Below, piece after piece: positions 18,713 through 26,755 of a DNA stretch of 64,000 nucleotides. The notes beneath the pieces are model-generated. The model did no database searches and was not told where the DNA came from. It saw nothing but the letters and a program-made list of their open reading frames with translations. The stretch is from CBDBBY01 sp965205055 (GTDB taxonomy: Bacteria > Pseudomonadota > Alphaproteobacteria > Rhodobacterales > Rhodobacteraceae), in NCBI GenBank assembly GCA_965205055.1, contig OZ242030.1, positions 434,001-498,000 on the forward strand, given 5' to 3'. Both the position numbers and the translations under genes were made by a program. Numbering within the stretch: position 1 is the stretch's first letter; each line of letters begins with the position of its first letter.

Positions 18713-19192
18713 TCATTCGTCCATTTTGGAGGCATTGAGCTGGGCGAATTTCTCTTCGCCCACCCGCTCGACCAAGCTGAGCTGCGTCTCGAGGAAATCT
18801 ATGTGCCCTTCCTCGTCCGCAAGCAGTTCCTCAAAAATATTCATTGTGACGTAGTCGCCCGAATCACGGCAGTATTCGCGAGCCTCCTTGTACAACGCTC
18901 GCGCATCCTGTTCGGCTGCAAGATCGCATTCAAGCGCCTCCTTCGGAGACTGTCCGATCCGCAGCGGGTCGAGCGTCTGCAAATTCGGGTGACCTTCGAG
19001 GAAAATGATACGGCTCATCAGCTTGTCCGCATGGTGCATCTCCTCAATGCTTTCTTCGCGGCTCTTCTTGGCCATATGGCCAAGCCCCCAGTCCTCGAGG
19101 AGTTTGTAATGAAGCCAGTACTGGCTGATAGCTGTCAGTTCGCTTCGAAGGGCTCTGTTAAGATAATCCAGGACCTTGGCGTCGCCTCTCAT
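18713..19192 (-). CDS. bfr: Bacterioferritin
   Basis: 24-mer iron-storage protein with a ferroxidase centre and heme at the subunit interface. At 159 aa it is full length. Ferroxidase ligands are in place: Glu in LRSELTAISQYW (18), EEM-HHADKL (51 and 54), Glu in DLAAEQDA (94) and EELLADEEGHIDFLE (127 and 130). The heme-ligating Met of EEMHHA (52) is present, so it is a true heme-binding Bfr. Its start overlaps the end of bfd by about 35 bases in another frame, so storage and release proteins are coupled. Confidence 0.96.
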   Translation of the reverse strand: MRGDAKVLDYLNRALRSELTAISQYWLHYKLLEDWGLGHMAKKSREESIEEMHHADKLMSRIIFLEGHPNLQTLDPLRIGQSPKEALECDLAAEQDARALYKEAREYCRDSGDYVTMNIFEELLADEEGHIDFLETQLSLVERVGEEKFAQLNASKMDE

Positions 19193-19445
19193 TGCGTAGT
19201 CCTCCTGTTTCTGCCAGTCGCGGACACGGGGTCGCGGGCGCGAGATTGACCTTCACGGGGAGATTATCATTTTTGCGCATGATGTCTAGAAACAGTTGCA
19301 TGCAATTCCCGCAATTCGCTTTCTTTCCCAGAACGCGAAATACCTTTCCGGGAGTGATGATCGCGTGCGGGTCGGACGCCCTCATCCAAGAAATCGCCCG
19401 ATCAATGTCCCGGTCGGAAATCCGGTTGCAGTGACATACAATCAT
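19158..19445 (-). CDS. bfd: Bacterioferritin-associated ferredoxin
   Basis: Small [2Fe-2S] protein that delivers electrons to bacterioferritin heme for iron release. The N-terminus MIVCHCNRISDRDID has the first two Cys (CHC) and CGNCMQLF the other two (CxxC), as in the BFD-like domain. The start is ATG 19445, which places CHC near the N-terminus; the frame extends 25 codons upstream without similarity. The ~45-residue tail after the domain is longer than in short Bfd proteins and overlaps the bfr start. A TGA-N9-TCA palindrome lies 80 bases upstream. Confidence 0.88.
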   Translation of the reverse strand: MIVCHCNRISDRDIDRAISWMRASDPHAIITPGKVFRVLGKKANCGNCMQLFLDIMRKNDNLPVKVNLAPATPCPRLAETGGLRNERRRQGPGLS

Positions 19446-19799
19446 GAATCTCGCCGTTTCGATTTGCCAAGGTTTCGCCCTGGGCCGAAACCGATGTTGC
19501 CTGAACAATACGCCATTCAATTCCTGACTAAAATAGTCAAGTATGTCAAGATTCTTTCAACCGCTGCGCAGTAGCGCCGGTGTCCCGCAAAGCGCGCACC
19601 GCAATGAAGCGGCCTGATCGTCCGTCGCAAGCGCGCACTTGATTGCTGGACGAACTGCCGAATTCTGGAATTCGAGATCCGGCTGACTTCTCGAGGGATG
19701 ATCGCGGACCGCCGCAACGCCGGGCGAAGCGCCGCGCTCGATATCAAATCTCGGCAGAAATGCGAATCGCTTGAAGATTGGCGCTCTTGAGATCGAGTT
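19446..19799. other. Intergenic region upstream of bfd
   Basis: About 350 bases between selO and bfd, both minus strand. Apart from the iron-box-like palindrome at 19525-19539 it shows no convincing gene; open frames here are short and compositionally like shadows. It should hold the promoter of the bfd-bfr unit. Confidence 0.5.
19525..19539. promoter_or_regulatory. Iron-box-like operator upstream of bfd-bfr
   Basis: TGACTAAAATAGTCA: perfect 6-base arms around 3 bases, matching TGA-N9-TCA, the iron-Rhodo-box pattern linked to RirA (and related Rrf2 regulators) in alphaproteobacteria. On the minus strand it overlaps a TTGACT that could serve as a -35. It lies 80 bases before the bfd start. 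A near-identical site precedes the Fe(III)-binding protein gene. Confidence 0.7.
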
Positions 19800-21281
19800 T
19801 CATGTCCCGCAAAACGTCTTTGTCACCAATTCATTCGCTTCGGGCGGATTCATGTACTCGGCGTGCTCGGGCTGATCGGAATAGGGAGAGGCCAAGACCT
19901 TGTTCATGGTTTCGAACGGTGAAAAATCGCCGCCGACAGCGGCGGAGATCAACTGCTCGATTCGGTGATTTCGCGGGATGAAAGCAGGGTTGGCTGCAAG
20001 CATCGTCCTGCGAATCTCGTCGCTGCTCCTCGGTTCCGAACCTGTTCGCTTTCGCCACGCATCCAACCAATCGTCGAGTCCATGAGCGTCTCCGAAGAGC
20101 GAGCGAAGTTTTTCAGGTCTTTCAAGTTCCGGTCCCGATTGCGCAAGCTGCCGAAACGCCAAGGTGAAGTCGGCGCCGGCACTTGCCATCAATTTCAAAA
20201 ACTCGGCAATGATATCGGCGTCTCCATCGACTTGAGTTGAGAAGCCGAATTTCCTGCCGAAGGCCGCCAGCCATTCCGAATTGTAAATGTCTCGGAATTC
20301 GTTGACGGCTTCGGTTGCCCTCTCAACGGCCACAGCTTTGTCGTCGTTGATCAACGGGACCAAAGTCGTCGCGAATTGCGCCAGATTCCAAAGTCCTACC
20401 GAGGGTTGATTCGAATATGCATACCGTCCGCCGCGGTCGATTGAGCTGAAGACCTTGTGTGCTTCGTAATTGTCCATGAATGCGCACGGGCCGAAATCGA
20501 TTGTTTCTCCGGCAAGCGACATATTGTCAGTGTTCATGACGCCATGGATAAATCCCAAGCCCATCCAGAGGGCGATCAGACGAGCCTGAGCCCGGACGAC
20601 GAAGCAAAGCAGAGCAAGAGCGCGATTGTCCATGTCCAAGGCATCGGGACAAACCTTGGACGCAACATGTTCGGTCAATAGCTCGAGCGCTTCGATATCG
20701 TTCCTGGCATAAAAATATTGGAATGTGCCCACGCGGATGTGGCTGGTCGCGATTCGCGTCAAGACTGCGCCCGGAAGCACGCCATCCCTGAAGACGCGCT
20801 CTCCTGTTTCGACCGCCGCCAGCGCCCGGGTGGACGGAATTCCGAGCGCGTTCATTGCCTCCGAGACGACATATTCCCGCAGCACCGGGCCCAGCCATGC
20901 ACGTCCGTCGCCGTTTCGAGAAAACGGAGTGCGTCCGGATCCTTTCAACTGAATGTCGCGGTGGCAACCATTCGCGTCAACCACCTCGCCGAGCAGCAAC
21001 GCGCGTCCGTCGCCGAGCTGATGAACCCAGTTGCCGAACTGGTGGCCCGCATAAGCCATGGCGAGGGGTTCCGAGCCGTCGAACAATCGGTTTCCGGCGA
21101 GGGCCGAAACGCCGTTATCGGACTCCAAATAGTTCGAATCGATATTCAGTTCCGCAGCGAGCGGCCGATTGACCTTGATCAGTTTCGGCTGCGCGACCGG
21201 AGCGGGCGGCAGCTTGGCGTAAAAGCGGCTTGGCAGCCGCGCGTATGTGTTGTCGAATGCAATCAAGGTGCGACCCAACAA
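19800..21281 (-). CDS. selO: SelO family protein adenylyltransferase (YdiU/UPF0061)
   Basis: A pseudokinase-fold enzyme that transfers AMP from ATP to protein Ser/Thr/Tyr, linked to redox stress. Expected blocks are present: AYAGHQFGNWVHQLGDGRA near residue 78, DIQLKGSGRTPFSRNGDGRA near 108, TRIATSHIRVGTFQYF near 172, and the metal-binding region FIHGVMNTDNMSLAGETIDFGP near 240, where Asn and Asp bind the cation. The C-terminus ends FCGT; this Cys corresponds to selenocysteine in animal SelO. 493 aa, full length. It lies 25 bases behind the nucleoside hydrolase gene. Confidence 0.93.
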   Translation of the reverse strand: MLGRTLIAFDNTYARLPSRFYAKLPPAPVAQPKLIKVNRPLAAELNIDSNYLESDNGVSALAGNRLFDGSEPLAMAYAGHQFGNWVHQLGDGRALLLGEVVDANGCHRDIQLKGSGRTPFSRNGDGRAWLGPVLREYVVSEAMNALGIPSTRALAAVETGERVFRDGVLPGAVLTRIATSHIRVGTFQYFYARNDIEALELLTEHVASKVCPDALDMDNRALALLCFVVRAQARLIALWMGLGFIHGVMNTDNMSLAGETIDFGPCAFMDNYEAHKVFSSIDRGGRYAYSNQPSVGLWNLAQFATTLVPLINDDKAVAVERATEAVNEFRDIYNSEWLAAFGRKFGFSTQVDGDADIIAEFLKLMASAGADFTLAFRQLAQSGPELERPEKLRSLFGDAHGLDDWLDAWRKRTGSEPRSSDEIRRTMLAANPAFIPRNHRIEQLISAAVGGDFSPFETMNKVLASPYSDQPEHAEYMNPPEANELVTKTFCGT

Positions 21282-21306
21282 TCATGCGCAATTCACTGCG
21301 ATTCAA

Positions 21307-22248
21307 TCAAAGTAACGCAATTCTCTCGGTGATCAGATCAAAATATCCTTGGTCGTCGACCGATCCCATGAAGGTGGCGTTTTGTTTTCGATCGGTAACG
21401 CGCCACCAGTCGGCAACGGTCATTCCCAGCGTGAGTTCGGAATTTGTCTCAATCTCCACATTCACGAATCGGCCCGAAAACAATTCGGGCTTGAGCAAGT
21501 AGGAAATGACGCAAGGGTCGTGGAGCGGGCCGCCGTCGGTTCCGTACTTTTTGCGGTCGAACCGTTCGGCGAATCCGGTCATCTCCGCCACGGCGTTGCC
21601 CGCTTGGTTGCCGATCTTTCGAAATGCTTTGATGCGTGCAGGGGTCGTCAACGCCTTGTGGGTGACGTCCAGAGGAAAAACCGTGATCTCGATGCCCGCC
21701 TTGAAAACTGCTGCGGCCGCTTCCGGATCCACATAGATATTGAATTCCGCCGTCGGCGTTATGTTGCCGACTTCGAAATACGCTCCTCCCATCAGAACGA
21801 TTTCTTGGACGCGGTCGGCGATTCTAGGTTCCCGCCGCAACGCGGTCGCGACGTTGGTCAGAGGACCGAGGACGCAAAGCGTGACAGTGCTTTCAGGCTC
21901 CTTTGACAGCGTTTCCACTATGAAATCGACAGCGTGCCGTTCCTGGAGAGGCATCTTCGGATCCGGCAGGTCCGGCCCGTCGAGGCCGGTTTTCCCGTGG
22001 ACATGCTCCGCGGTCACGAGCTTCCGCTCCAAAGGCCGGCTGCATCCCGCAAACACGGGCACGTCGGTGCGGCCGGCAAGCTCGCAAATGATCCTCGCGT
22101 TTTTGGAAGTCAGTTCAAGCGGCACGTTGCCGGCCACTGCGGTGATGCCGGCGATATCCAATTCGGGACTTGCCAGAGCAACGAGCAGCGCGACTGCATC
22201 GTCTTGGCCGGGATCTGTATCGATGATTATTTTTCTGGGGTTGGCCAT
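21307..22248 (-). CDS. Inosine-uridine-preferring nucleoside hydrolase
   Basis: Hydrolyses ribonucleosides to base and ribose for salvage. The N-terminal IIIDTDPGQDDAVALL is the diagnostic Asp cluster binding calcium; VLGPLTNVATAL near 125, VLMGGAYFEVGNITPTAEFN near 155 and the late Asp in GGPLHDPCVI near 240 complete the site. ATG 22248 gives 313 aa; a start 7 codons further up is possible. Substrate preference cannot be read from sequence. Confidence 0.92.
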   Translation of the reverse strand: MANPRKIIIDTDPGQDDAVALLVALASPELDIAGITAVAGNVPLELTSKNARIICELAGRTDVPVFAGCSRPLERKLVTAEHVHGKTGLDGPDLPDPKMPLQERHAVDFIVETLSKEPESTVTLCVLGPLTNVATALRREPRIADRVQEIVLMGGAYFEVGNITPTAEFNIYVDPEAAAAVFKAGIEITVFPLDVTHKALTTPARIKAFRKIGNQAGNAVAEMTGFAERFDRKKYGTDGGPLHDPCVISYLLKPELFSGRFVNVEIETNSELTLGMTVADWWRVTDRKQNATFMGSVDDQGYFDLITERIALL

Positions 22249-22316
22249 GGCGGAATCCTGCTGTTCCAATCTGGAAATGCGTGTTCAGTTGTTCCTGTCC
22301 CATAGCATGAATCAAG

Positions 22317-22339
22317 AGCCGCGACATGCGGTCGCGGCT
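22317..22339 (-). terminator. Hairpin between the Fe(III)-binding gene and the nucleoside hydrolase
   Basis: A 9-base perfect stem (AGCCGCGAC / GTCGCGGCT) with a 5-base loop lies about 30 bases past the iron-binding gene. No clear U-tract follows on the minus strand, so it is either a weak terminator or an RNA 3'-end stabiliser. Confidence 0.4.
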
Positions 22340-22368
22340 TAAGAAACAGGTTCAATGCAAAAAAAATT

Positions 22369-23379
22369 CTATTCGTCGAATCCGACTTCTTCCACAAGGC
22401 GCAGGGCAACCGGACGGTAGCTTGCGATTTCAGTCAGATTCAGGCCGTCGCGAACGAAGTTGCCCCAAGACAGCACCAATGGCGACGGTTCAATCTCCGG
22501 GTTTACAGGATACTCGAAGTTCTCCGCCGCATAGATCCGCTGCGCTTGGTTTGAAGCAAGAAACTCCATAAGAGCCAAGGCTTCTTCCTTGTTGGGCGCC
22601 GCCTTGGTCAAAGCCATGCCCGATACGTTCATATGCGTTCCGCCGTTTGAAAACTCGGGGAAGACGATTCTTGCCGAGTTGGCCCATTCGCGCTGTTCTT
22701 CGTCACTCAGCATCTTGCCCATGTAATACGTGTTGCCTAGAGAGATGTCGCACTCGCCCGCCCAGATGGCTTTCACCTGCGCGCGGTCATTGCCTTGAGG
22801 CTTGCGCGCGAGATTGCCCTTGAGCGATGCGAGCCAATCCTTGGCGGTATCTTCGCCGTGGTGGGCGATGAAGCCCGAAACCAATGCAAGAGTGTACGGA
22901 TGGGTTCCCGGGCGAGTGCAGATGCGCCCGTTCCACTTCGAGTCCGCAAGGTCTTCGTAGGTAGTGACTTCCCCATCGGCCACGCGGTCCTTGGATGCGT
23001 AAACCACGCGCCCACGCAACGTGAGAGCGTACCAGTGCCCGGCATCGTCCCGAAACTCTTCGGGAATATTTTCCGTCAATGCCGGGTTGACTACTGGCTG
23101 CGTGACGCCGGCATCCACCGCCGCGCTAAGGCGCGAGATGTCCACTGTCATAATGAGATCGGCTGGCGACCTGTCCCCTTCAGCCAGCAAGCGTTCGACA
23201 AGCCCTTTGTTCAGGAACGTCACGTTCACCTTGATTCCCGTATTGTCCGTAAAAACGTCGAACAACGGCTGAACAAGTTCAGGCTGCCGATATGAGTAGA
23301 CGTTCACATCTGCCGACGCCGCCTTCACGGTCGCGGCGGTCGCCGCGACAATTGCAGCGGCGCAAACGAGCTTTTGCAT
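22369..23379 (-). CDS. Fe(III) ABC transporter periplasmic binding protein (FutA/FbpA type)
   Basis: 336 aa with a signal peptide (MQKLVCAAAIVAATAATVKA). The body begins VNVYSYRQPELVQPLFDVF, the usual strand and helix of ferric-binding proteins; GNTYYMGKML near 215 carries the twin Tyr that ligate iron. Start ATG 23379 is chosen because it begins the signal peptide; the frame runs 20 codons further up, through the operator. No permease or ATPase gene is adjacent, so it is an orphan here. An iron-box-like palindrome lies 45 bases upstream, which supports iron-repressed expression. Confidence 0.92.
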   Translation of the reverse strand: MQKLVCAAAIVAATAATVKAASADVNVYSYRQPELVQPLFDVFTDNTGIKVNVTFLNKGLVERLLAEGDRSPADLIMTVDISRLSAAVDAGVTQPVVNPALTENIPEEFRDDAGHWYALTLRGRVVYASKDRVADGEVTTYEDLADSKWNGRICTRPGTHPYTLALVSGFIAHHGEDTAKDWLASLKGNLARKPQGNDRAQVKAIWAGECDISLGNTYYMGKMLSDEEQREWANSARIVFPEFSNGGTHMNVSGMALTKAAPNKEEALALMEFLASNQAQRIYAAENFEYPVNPEIEPSPLVLSWGNFVRDGLNLTEIASYRPVALRLVEEVGFDE

Positions 23380-23423
23380 CTTGGTTCTCCATAGTTGAAA
23401 TGCAAATGCCCGATTATATAGGT

Positions 23424-23438
23424 CGACTAATATAGTCA
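23424..23438. promoter_or_regulatory. Iron-box-like operator upstream of the Fe(III)-binding protein gene
   Basis: CGACTAATATAGTCA, read on the minus strand as TGACTATATTAGTCG. It has GACTA/TAGTC arms and one mismatch at the outer base from TGA-N9-TCA. The core is nearly identical to the site before bfd, and it lies 45 bases from the start codon of an iron-uptake gene. Confidence 0.65.
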
Positions 23439-23482
23439 ACTAAAATGGTTGGGTATTGAAGAGAGTTGAGAATTTGAGCGGA

Positions 23483-24307
23483 TCATTCCTTGGCGGCGTT
23501 CCAAGCGTCCTCCATGTCCTGCAGCGTCGCTTTCTGAAAGGCTTTCCCGGCAAAGCGGGCATTCAGTAGTTTTTCCATGTGCTCGAATCGATCATTGAAT
23601 TTTTTGTTCGCTCGGCGGAGCGCGTCCTCGGCGTCTATGCCCAAATGGCGCGAAAGATTTACCGCAGTGAACAGGACATCGCCGAATTCCTCGGCGATGC
23701 GGTCCGAATCAAGGTCGCGCCTTGCTTCGTCCAGTTCGGCGAGCTCCTCTTCAAGCTTCTCCAGCACACCCGCCGCGTCAGGCCAATCGAAGCCGACACG
23801 CGCGGCTCGCCCTTGTAGTTTCGAGGCCCGAATCAATGCCGGAATCGCCACCGGAATGCCCGAAAGAACGCCTGCGCTCCTGTCCTTTTCGCGTTCCTCG
23901 GATTTCGCGTCTTCCCAATGCCTCTTCTGCTCATCGGCGCTTCGGCGCTGGTCGGTTCCGAATACGTGGGGATGCCGCCTCACCATTTTGTCCGAAATCG
24001 CCTCGACCACGTCCTTGAAATTGAACAGGCCTTTTTCGGAAGCGATTTCCGAGTGGTAGACGACCTGAAGAAGCAGGTCGCCGAGCTCCGACTCCAGCTC
24101 GTCCCAAGCCTTGCGCCGGATTGCATCCTCGACTTCGTAAGCCTCCTCAATCGTGTAGATCGAGATCGATTCGAAATCCTGCTCGACGTCCCAAGGGCAG
24201 CCGGAAACGGGGTCGCGCAACCTGCGCATTATTTCCAGCAAGCGTTCGATTCTGCCGCCGGAGTCCAAGCAGGTCTTTTGACTGCCGGCCCGTTCATCTT
24301 CATTCAT
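23483..24307 (-). CDS. mazG: Nucleoside triphosphate pyrophosphohydrolase MazG
   Basis: Hydrolyses NTPs/dNTPs to NMP and PPi, cleaning nucleotide pools. The family start LLEIMRRLRDPVSGCPWD is followed by the metal motif TIEEAYEVEDAI ... ELESELGDLLLQVVYHSEIA (EExxE plus ExxD), and a second weaker copy EELAELDEARRD ... AEEFGDVLFTAVNLSRHLG in the C-terminal half, as in two-domain MazG. ATG 24307 is preferred (274 aa); the longer frame begins with TTG. Confidence 0.95.
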   Translation of the reverse strand: MNEDERAGSQKTCLDSGGRIERLLEIMRRLRDPVSGCPWDVEQDFESISIYTIEEAYEVEDAIRRKAWDELESELGDLLLQVVYHSEIASEKGLFNFKDVVEAISDKMVRRHPHVFGTDQRRSADEQKRHWEDAKSEEREKDRSAGVLSGIPVAIPALIRASKLQGRAARVGFDWPDAAGVLEKLEEELAELDEARRDLDSDRIAEEFGDVLFTAVNLSRHLGIDAEDALRRANKKFNDRFEHMEKLLNARFAGKAFQKATLQDMEDAWNAAKE

Positions 24308-24588
24308 TGATTCGCATCCGTTCAACCTCTCCGCGTCGCTCGCAATTCCCGATTCGCCTCCGCTCCCGAATTTGGTGGAGAGCCAACATGAAGCAGTCTG
24401 CGAACGCGATTATCATGCCGCCGCGAGAATAGTCGCAGCTGGATTCAACAGAGACGGCAACCGACGCTCGTCCGCAAGGGGACGCGAGATATGTTCGATA
24501 TCGGAAAAGCGCGCGGGCGGCGAACGCTTGGCCGCCGAACCGCGATGGTCCGGTTTCTACATTGATGGAAGCGCAGGACGGTCCGGCA

Positions 24589-26673
24589 TCAATCCGCGGC
24601 GATTGTTATCACCGGTTCCATTTTGGCCAACGTTTCCGCCGCGAGATGGCATTTTACGAAATGTCCATCTGCAAGCCATTGATTTTCCGGAACTTCGGTT
24701 TCGCATTTGTTGTTCGGCACCTCCGTCTTCCAGCGGCATCTCGTCTGGAACGGGCAGCCGTCGGGCGGATTCATCGCGGATGGCACGTCGCCTTCCAGCA
24801 CGATGTGCTTCTTTTCGACATGGGTGTCGGCGATCGGAACCGCGGAAAGCAACGCCTCCGTATACGGATGGTATGGCGGCGAAAACACCTGATCCGTGCT
24901 GCCCAGCTCCACGACGTGCCCGAGATACATGACCAGCACGCGATCCGACAGATATCTGACGATCGAGAGATCGTGGGAAATGAACAGCAGAGTTGTCTTT
25001 TCCTGCCTCTGGATTTCCATGAGCAGGTCGGTGACGGCGGCTTGCACGGAGACGTCAAGCGCGGAGACCGGTTCGTCCGCGACCACGATTCGAGCGTTTC
25101 CGGCGAATGCTCTCGCAATTCCAACTCGTTGCTTTTGGCCTCCGGAAAGCTGCCGCGGCATCCTCCGCGCGAATTCTCGCGGAAGCTTGACGAGATCGAG
25201 AAGCTCCAGCATCCGGCCGTTGCGCTCCTCTTCGCTCTCTCCGACTCCGAAGATTTCCAATGCTCGAATGATTTGCCGTCCGACCGACATGCTCGGATTG
25301 AGCGTGTCGAACGGGTTTTGGAAAACCATTTGCACCGACGACACCGTGCCGGAGGTGCGCTTTTCGATGGGAACTTCTTGAATTTCGGATCCGTCAAGCG
25401 AAATTTTGCCCGAAGTCGCGGTTTCCAATCCCATCAGAACCTTGGCGAATGTCGATTTTCCGCAACCTGATTCGCCGACAATTGCAAGCGTCTCCGATTC
25501 GTGGGCCTCGAACGAGATCGTTTCGTTCGCCTTGACGACTTTGGTGGTGCCCGTTCCGAACAGCGGATTCGAAGAAACCTCGTAATACTTCTTCAGGTTG
25601 TCCATGCTGAGGACAATTTCGCCCGTCTCCGCGGCGTCGAGAGCATCCGCGCGCTCGGGTGGAACGCTCCAGTCAATCTCGTTGAACTTGAGACAGCGCG
25701 ACTCATGCCTTTCATTGTCCGGAACCCGGTCCATATGGATATCGGATGCATCGCAGCGTCCAGCTTCGAAGTAGTCGCATCGAGGTCCGAAGTTGCATCC
25801 GGGCGGTCGCTCGTGGGGAAGGGGAAAGTTGCCGGGTATGGCGACGAGCGGCCGCGCGTTCTTGTCGGCGCCCGGAAGCGGAATGGAACGGAACAGCGCC
25901 TGCGTGTAAGGGTGCCGCATTCGGTCGAAAACATCCTTGATCGATCCGGTCTCGACGGCTTCTCCGGAATACATGACGCAAATCCGGTCGCACACTTCCA
26001 TAACGAGGCCGAGATTGTGCGAGATGAACAGCATCGACGTGCCGTATTTCTTTCCGAGATCCTTGACTAGTTCGACAATCCCGGCTTCGACCGTGACATC
26101 CAAGGCAGTGGTTGGCTCGTCGAGAATTAGCAGCGACGGTTTCGACATCAGCGCCATCGCGATCACGATCCGCTGCTGCTGTCCTCCGGAGAGCTGGTGA
26201 GGATAGCTATGCAGGATCCGCTCGGGATCCGGCAACCGGACGTCTTCCACGATTTGCAACGCTAGGCTGAGCGCGTCGGATTTGGACTTGCCTTCGTGGA
26301 TGATCGGAACCTCCGTGAGCTGGTCGCCGATCCGCATTGCCGGATTGAGCGAAGCCATCGGCTCCTGATAGATCATCGCGATTTCGCTGCCTCGTATGTC
26401 GCGGAGCTCCTCCGCGCTCAGCGTGCTCAGGTCGCGTCCCTTGAACTTTATGGAGCCGCTGACGATCCGGCCATTGATTCCGAGATCCTGCATGACGCCG
26501 AGCGCGACGGTCGATTTGCCGCAGCCGGACTCTCCCACCAGCCCCATGGCTTCCCCGGGCCGAACCACGCATGAAAAATCCATGACCGCCGGAATTTCGT
26601 AAAGCCTCGTAAAAAATGAAATCGAAAGATCCTCGATTTCAAGGATCGGAGCTTCGGCGTGGCTATCCGCCAT
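24589..26673 (-). CDS. Peptide/nickel-type ABC transporter, fused DppD-DppF ATPase
   Basis: 694 aa containing two complete ABC domains in one chain. Domain 1 (about 10-330): Walker A GESGCGKS, signature LSGGQQQR, Walker B LLILDEPTTALD, then the oligopeptide C-terminal motif with PPGCNFGPRC. Domain 2 (about 360-680): a second GESGCGKS, LSGGQKQR, IVVADEPVSALD and PPDGCPFQTRC. The Cys-rich tails are typical of the Dpp/Opp subfamily. Start ATG 26673 has GGAGGAAAG upstream. It is the last gene of the dppA-B-C-DF unit and energises import. Confidence 0.93.
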   Translation of the reverse strand: MADSHAEAPILEIEDLSISFFTRLYEIPAVMDFSCVVRPGEAMGLVGESGCGKSTVALGVMQDLGINGRIVSGSIKFKGRDLSTLSAEELRDIRGSEIAMIYQEPMASLNPAMRIGDQLTEVPIIHEGKSKSDALSLALQIVEDVRLPDPERILHSYPHQLSGGQQQRIVIAMALMSKPSLLILDEPTTALDVTVEAGIVELVKDLGKKYGTSMLFISHNLGLVMEVCDRICVMYSGEAVETGSIKDVFDRMRHPYTQALFRSIPLPGADKNARPLVAIPGNFPLPHERPPGCNFGPRCDYFEAGRCDASDIHMDRVPDNERHESRCLKFNEIDWSVPPERADALDAAETGEIVLSMDNLKKYYEVSSNPLFGTGTTKVVKANETISFEAHESETLAIVGESGCGKSTFAKVLMGLETATSGKISLDGSEIQEVPIEKRTSGTVSSVQMVFQNPFDTLNPSMSVGRQIIRALEIFGVGESEEERNGRMLELLDLVKLPREFARRMPRQLSGGQKQRVGIARAFAGNARIVVADEPVSALDVSVQAAVTDLLMEIQRQEKTTLLFISHDLSIVRYLSDRVLVMYLGHVVELGSTDQVFSPPYHPYTEALLSAVPIADTHVEKKHIVLEGDVPSAMNPPDGCPFQTRCRWKTEVPNNKCETEVPENQWLADGHFVKCHLAAETLAKMEPVITIAAD

Positions 26674-26755
26674 CGGTCTTTCCTCCGTTTCGGTTGCTTG
26701 CATCAATGCGCTCGAGAGCTCGGCTGAAGCCGTCGTGCGAACTGCTCCGCCATCT

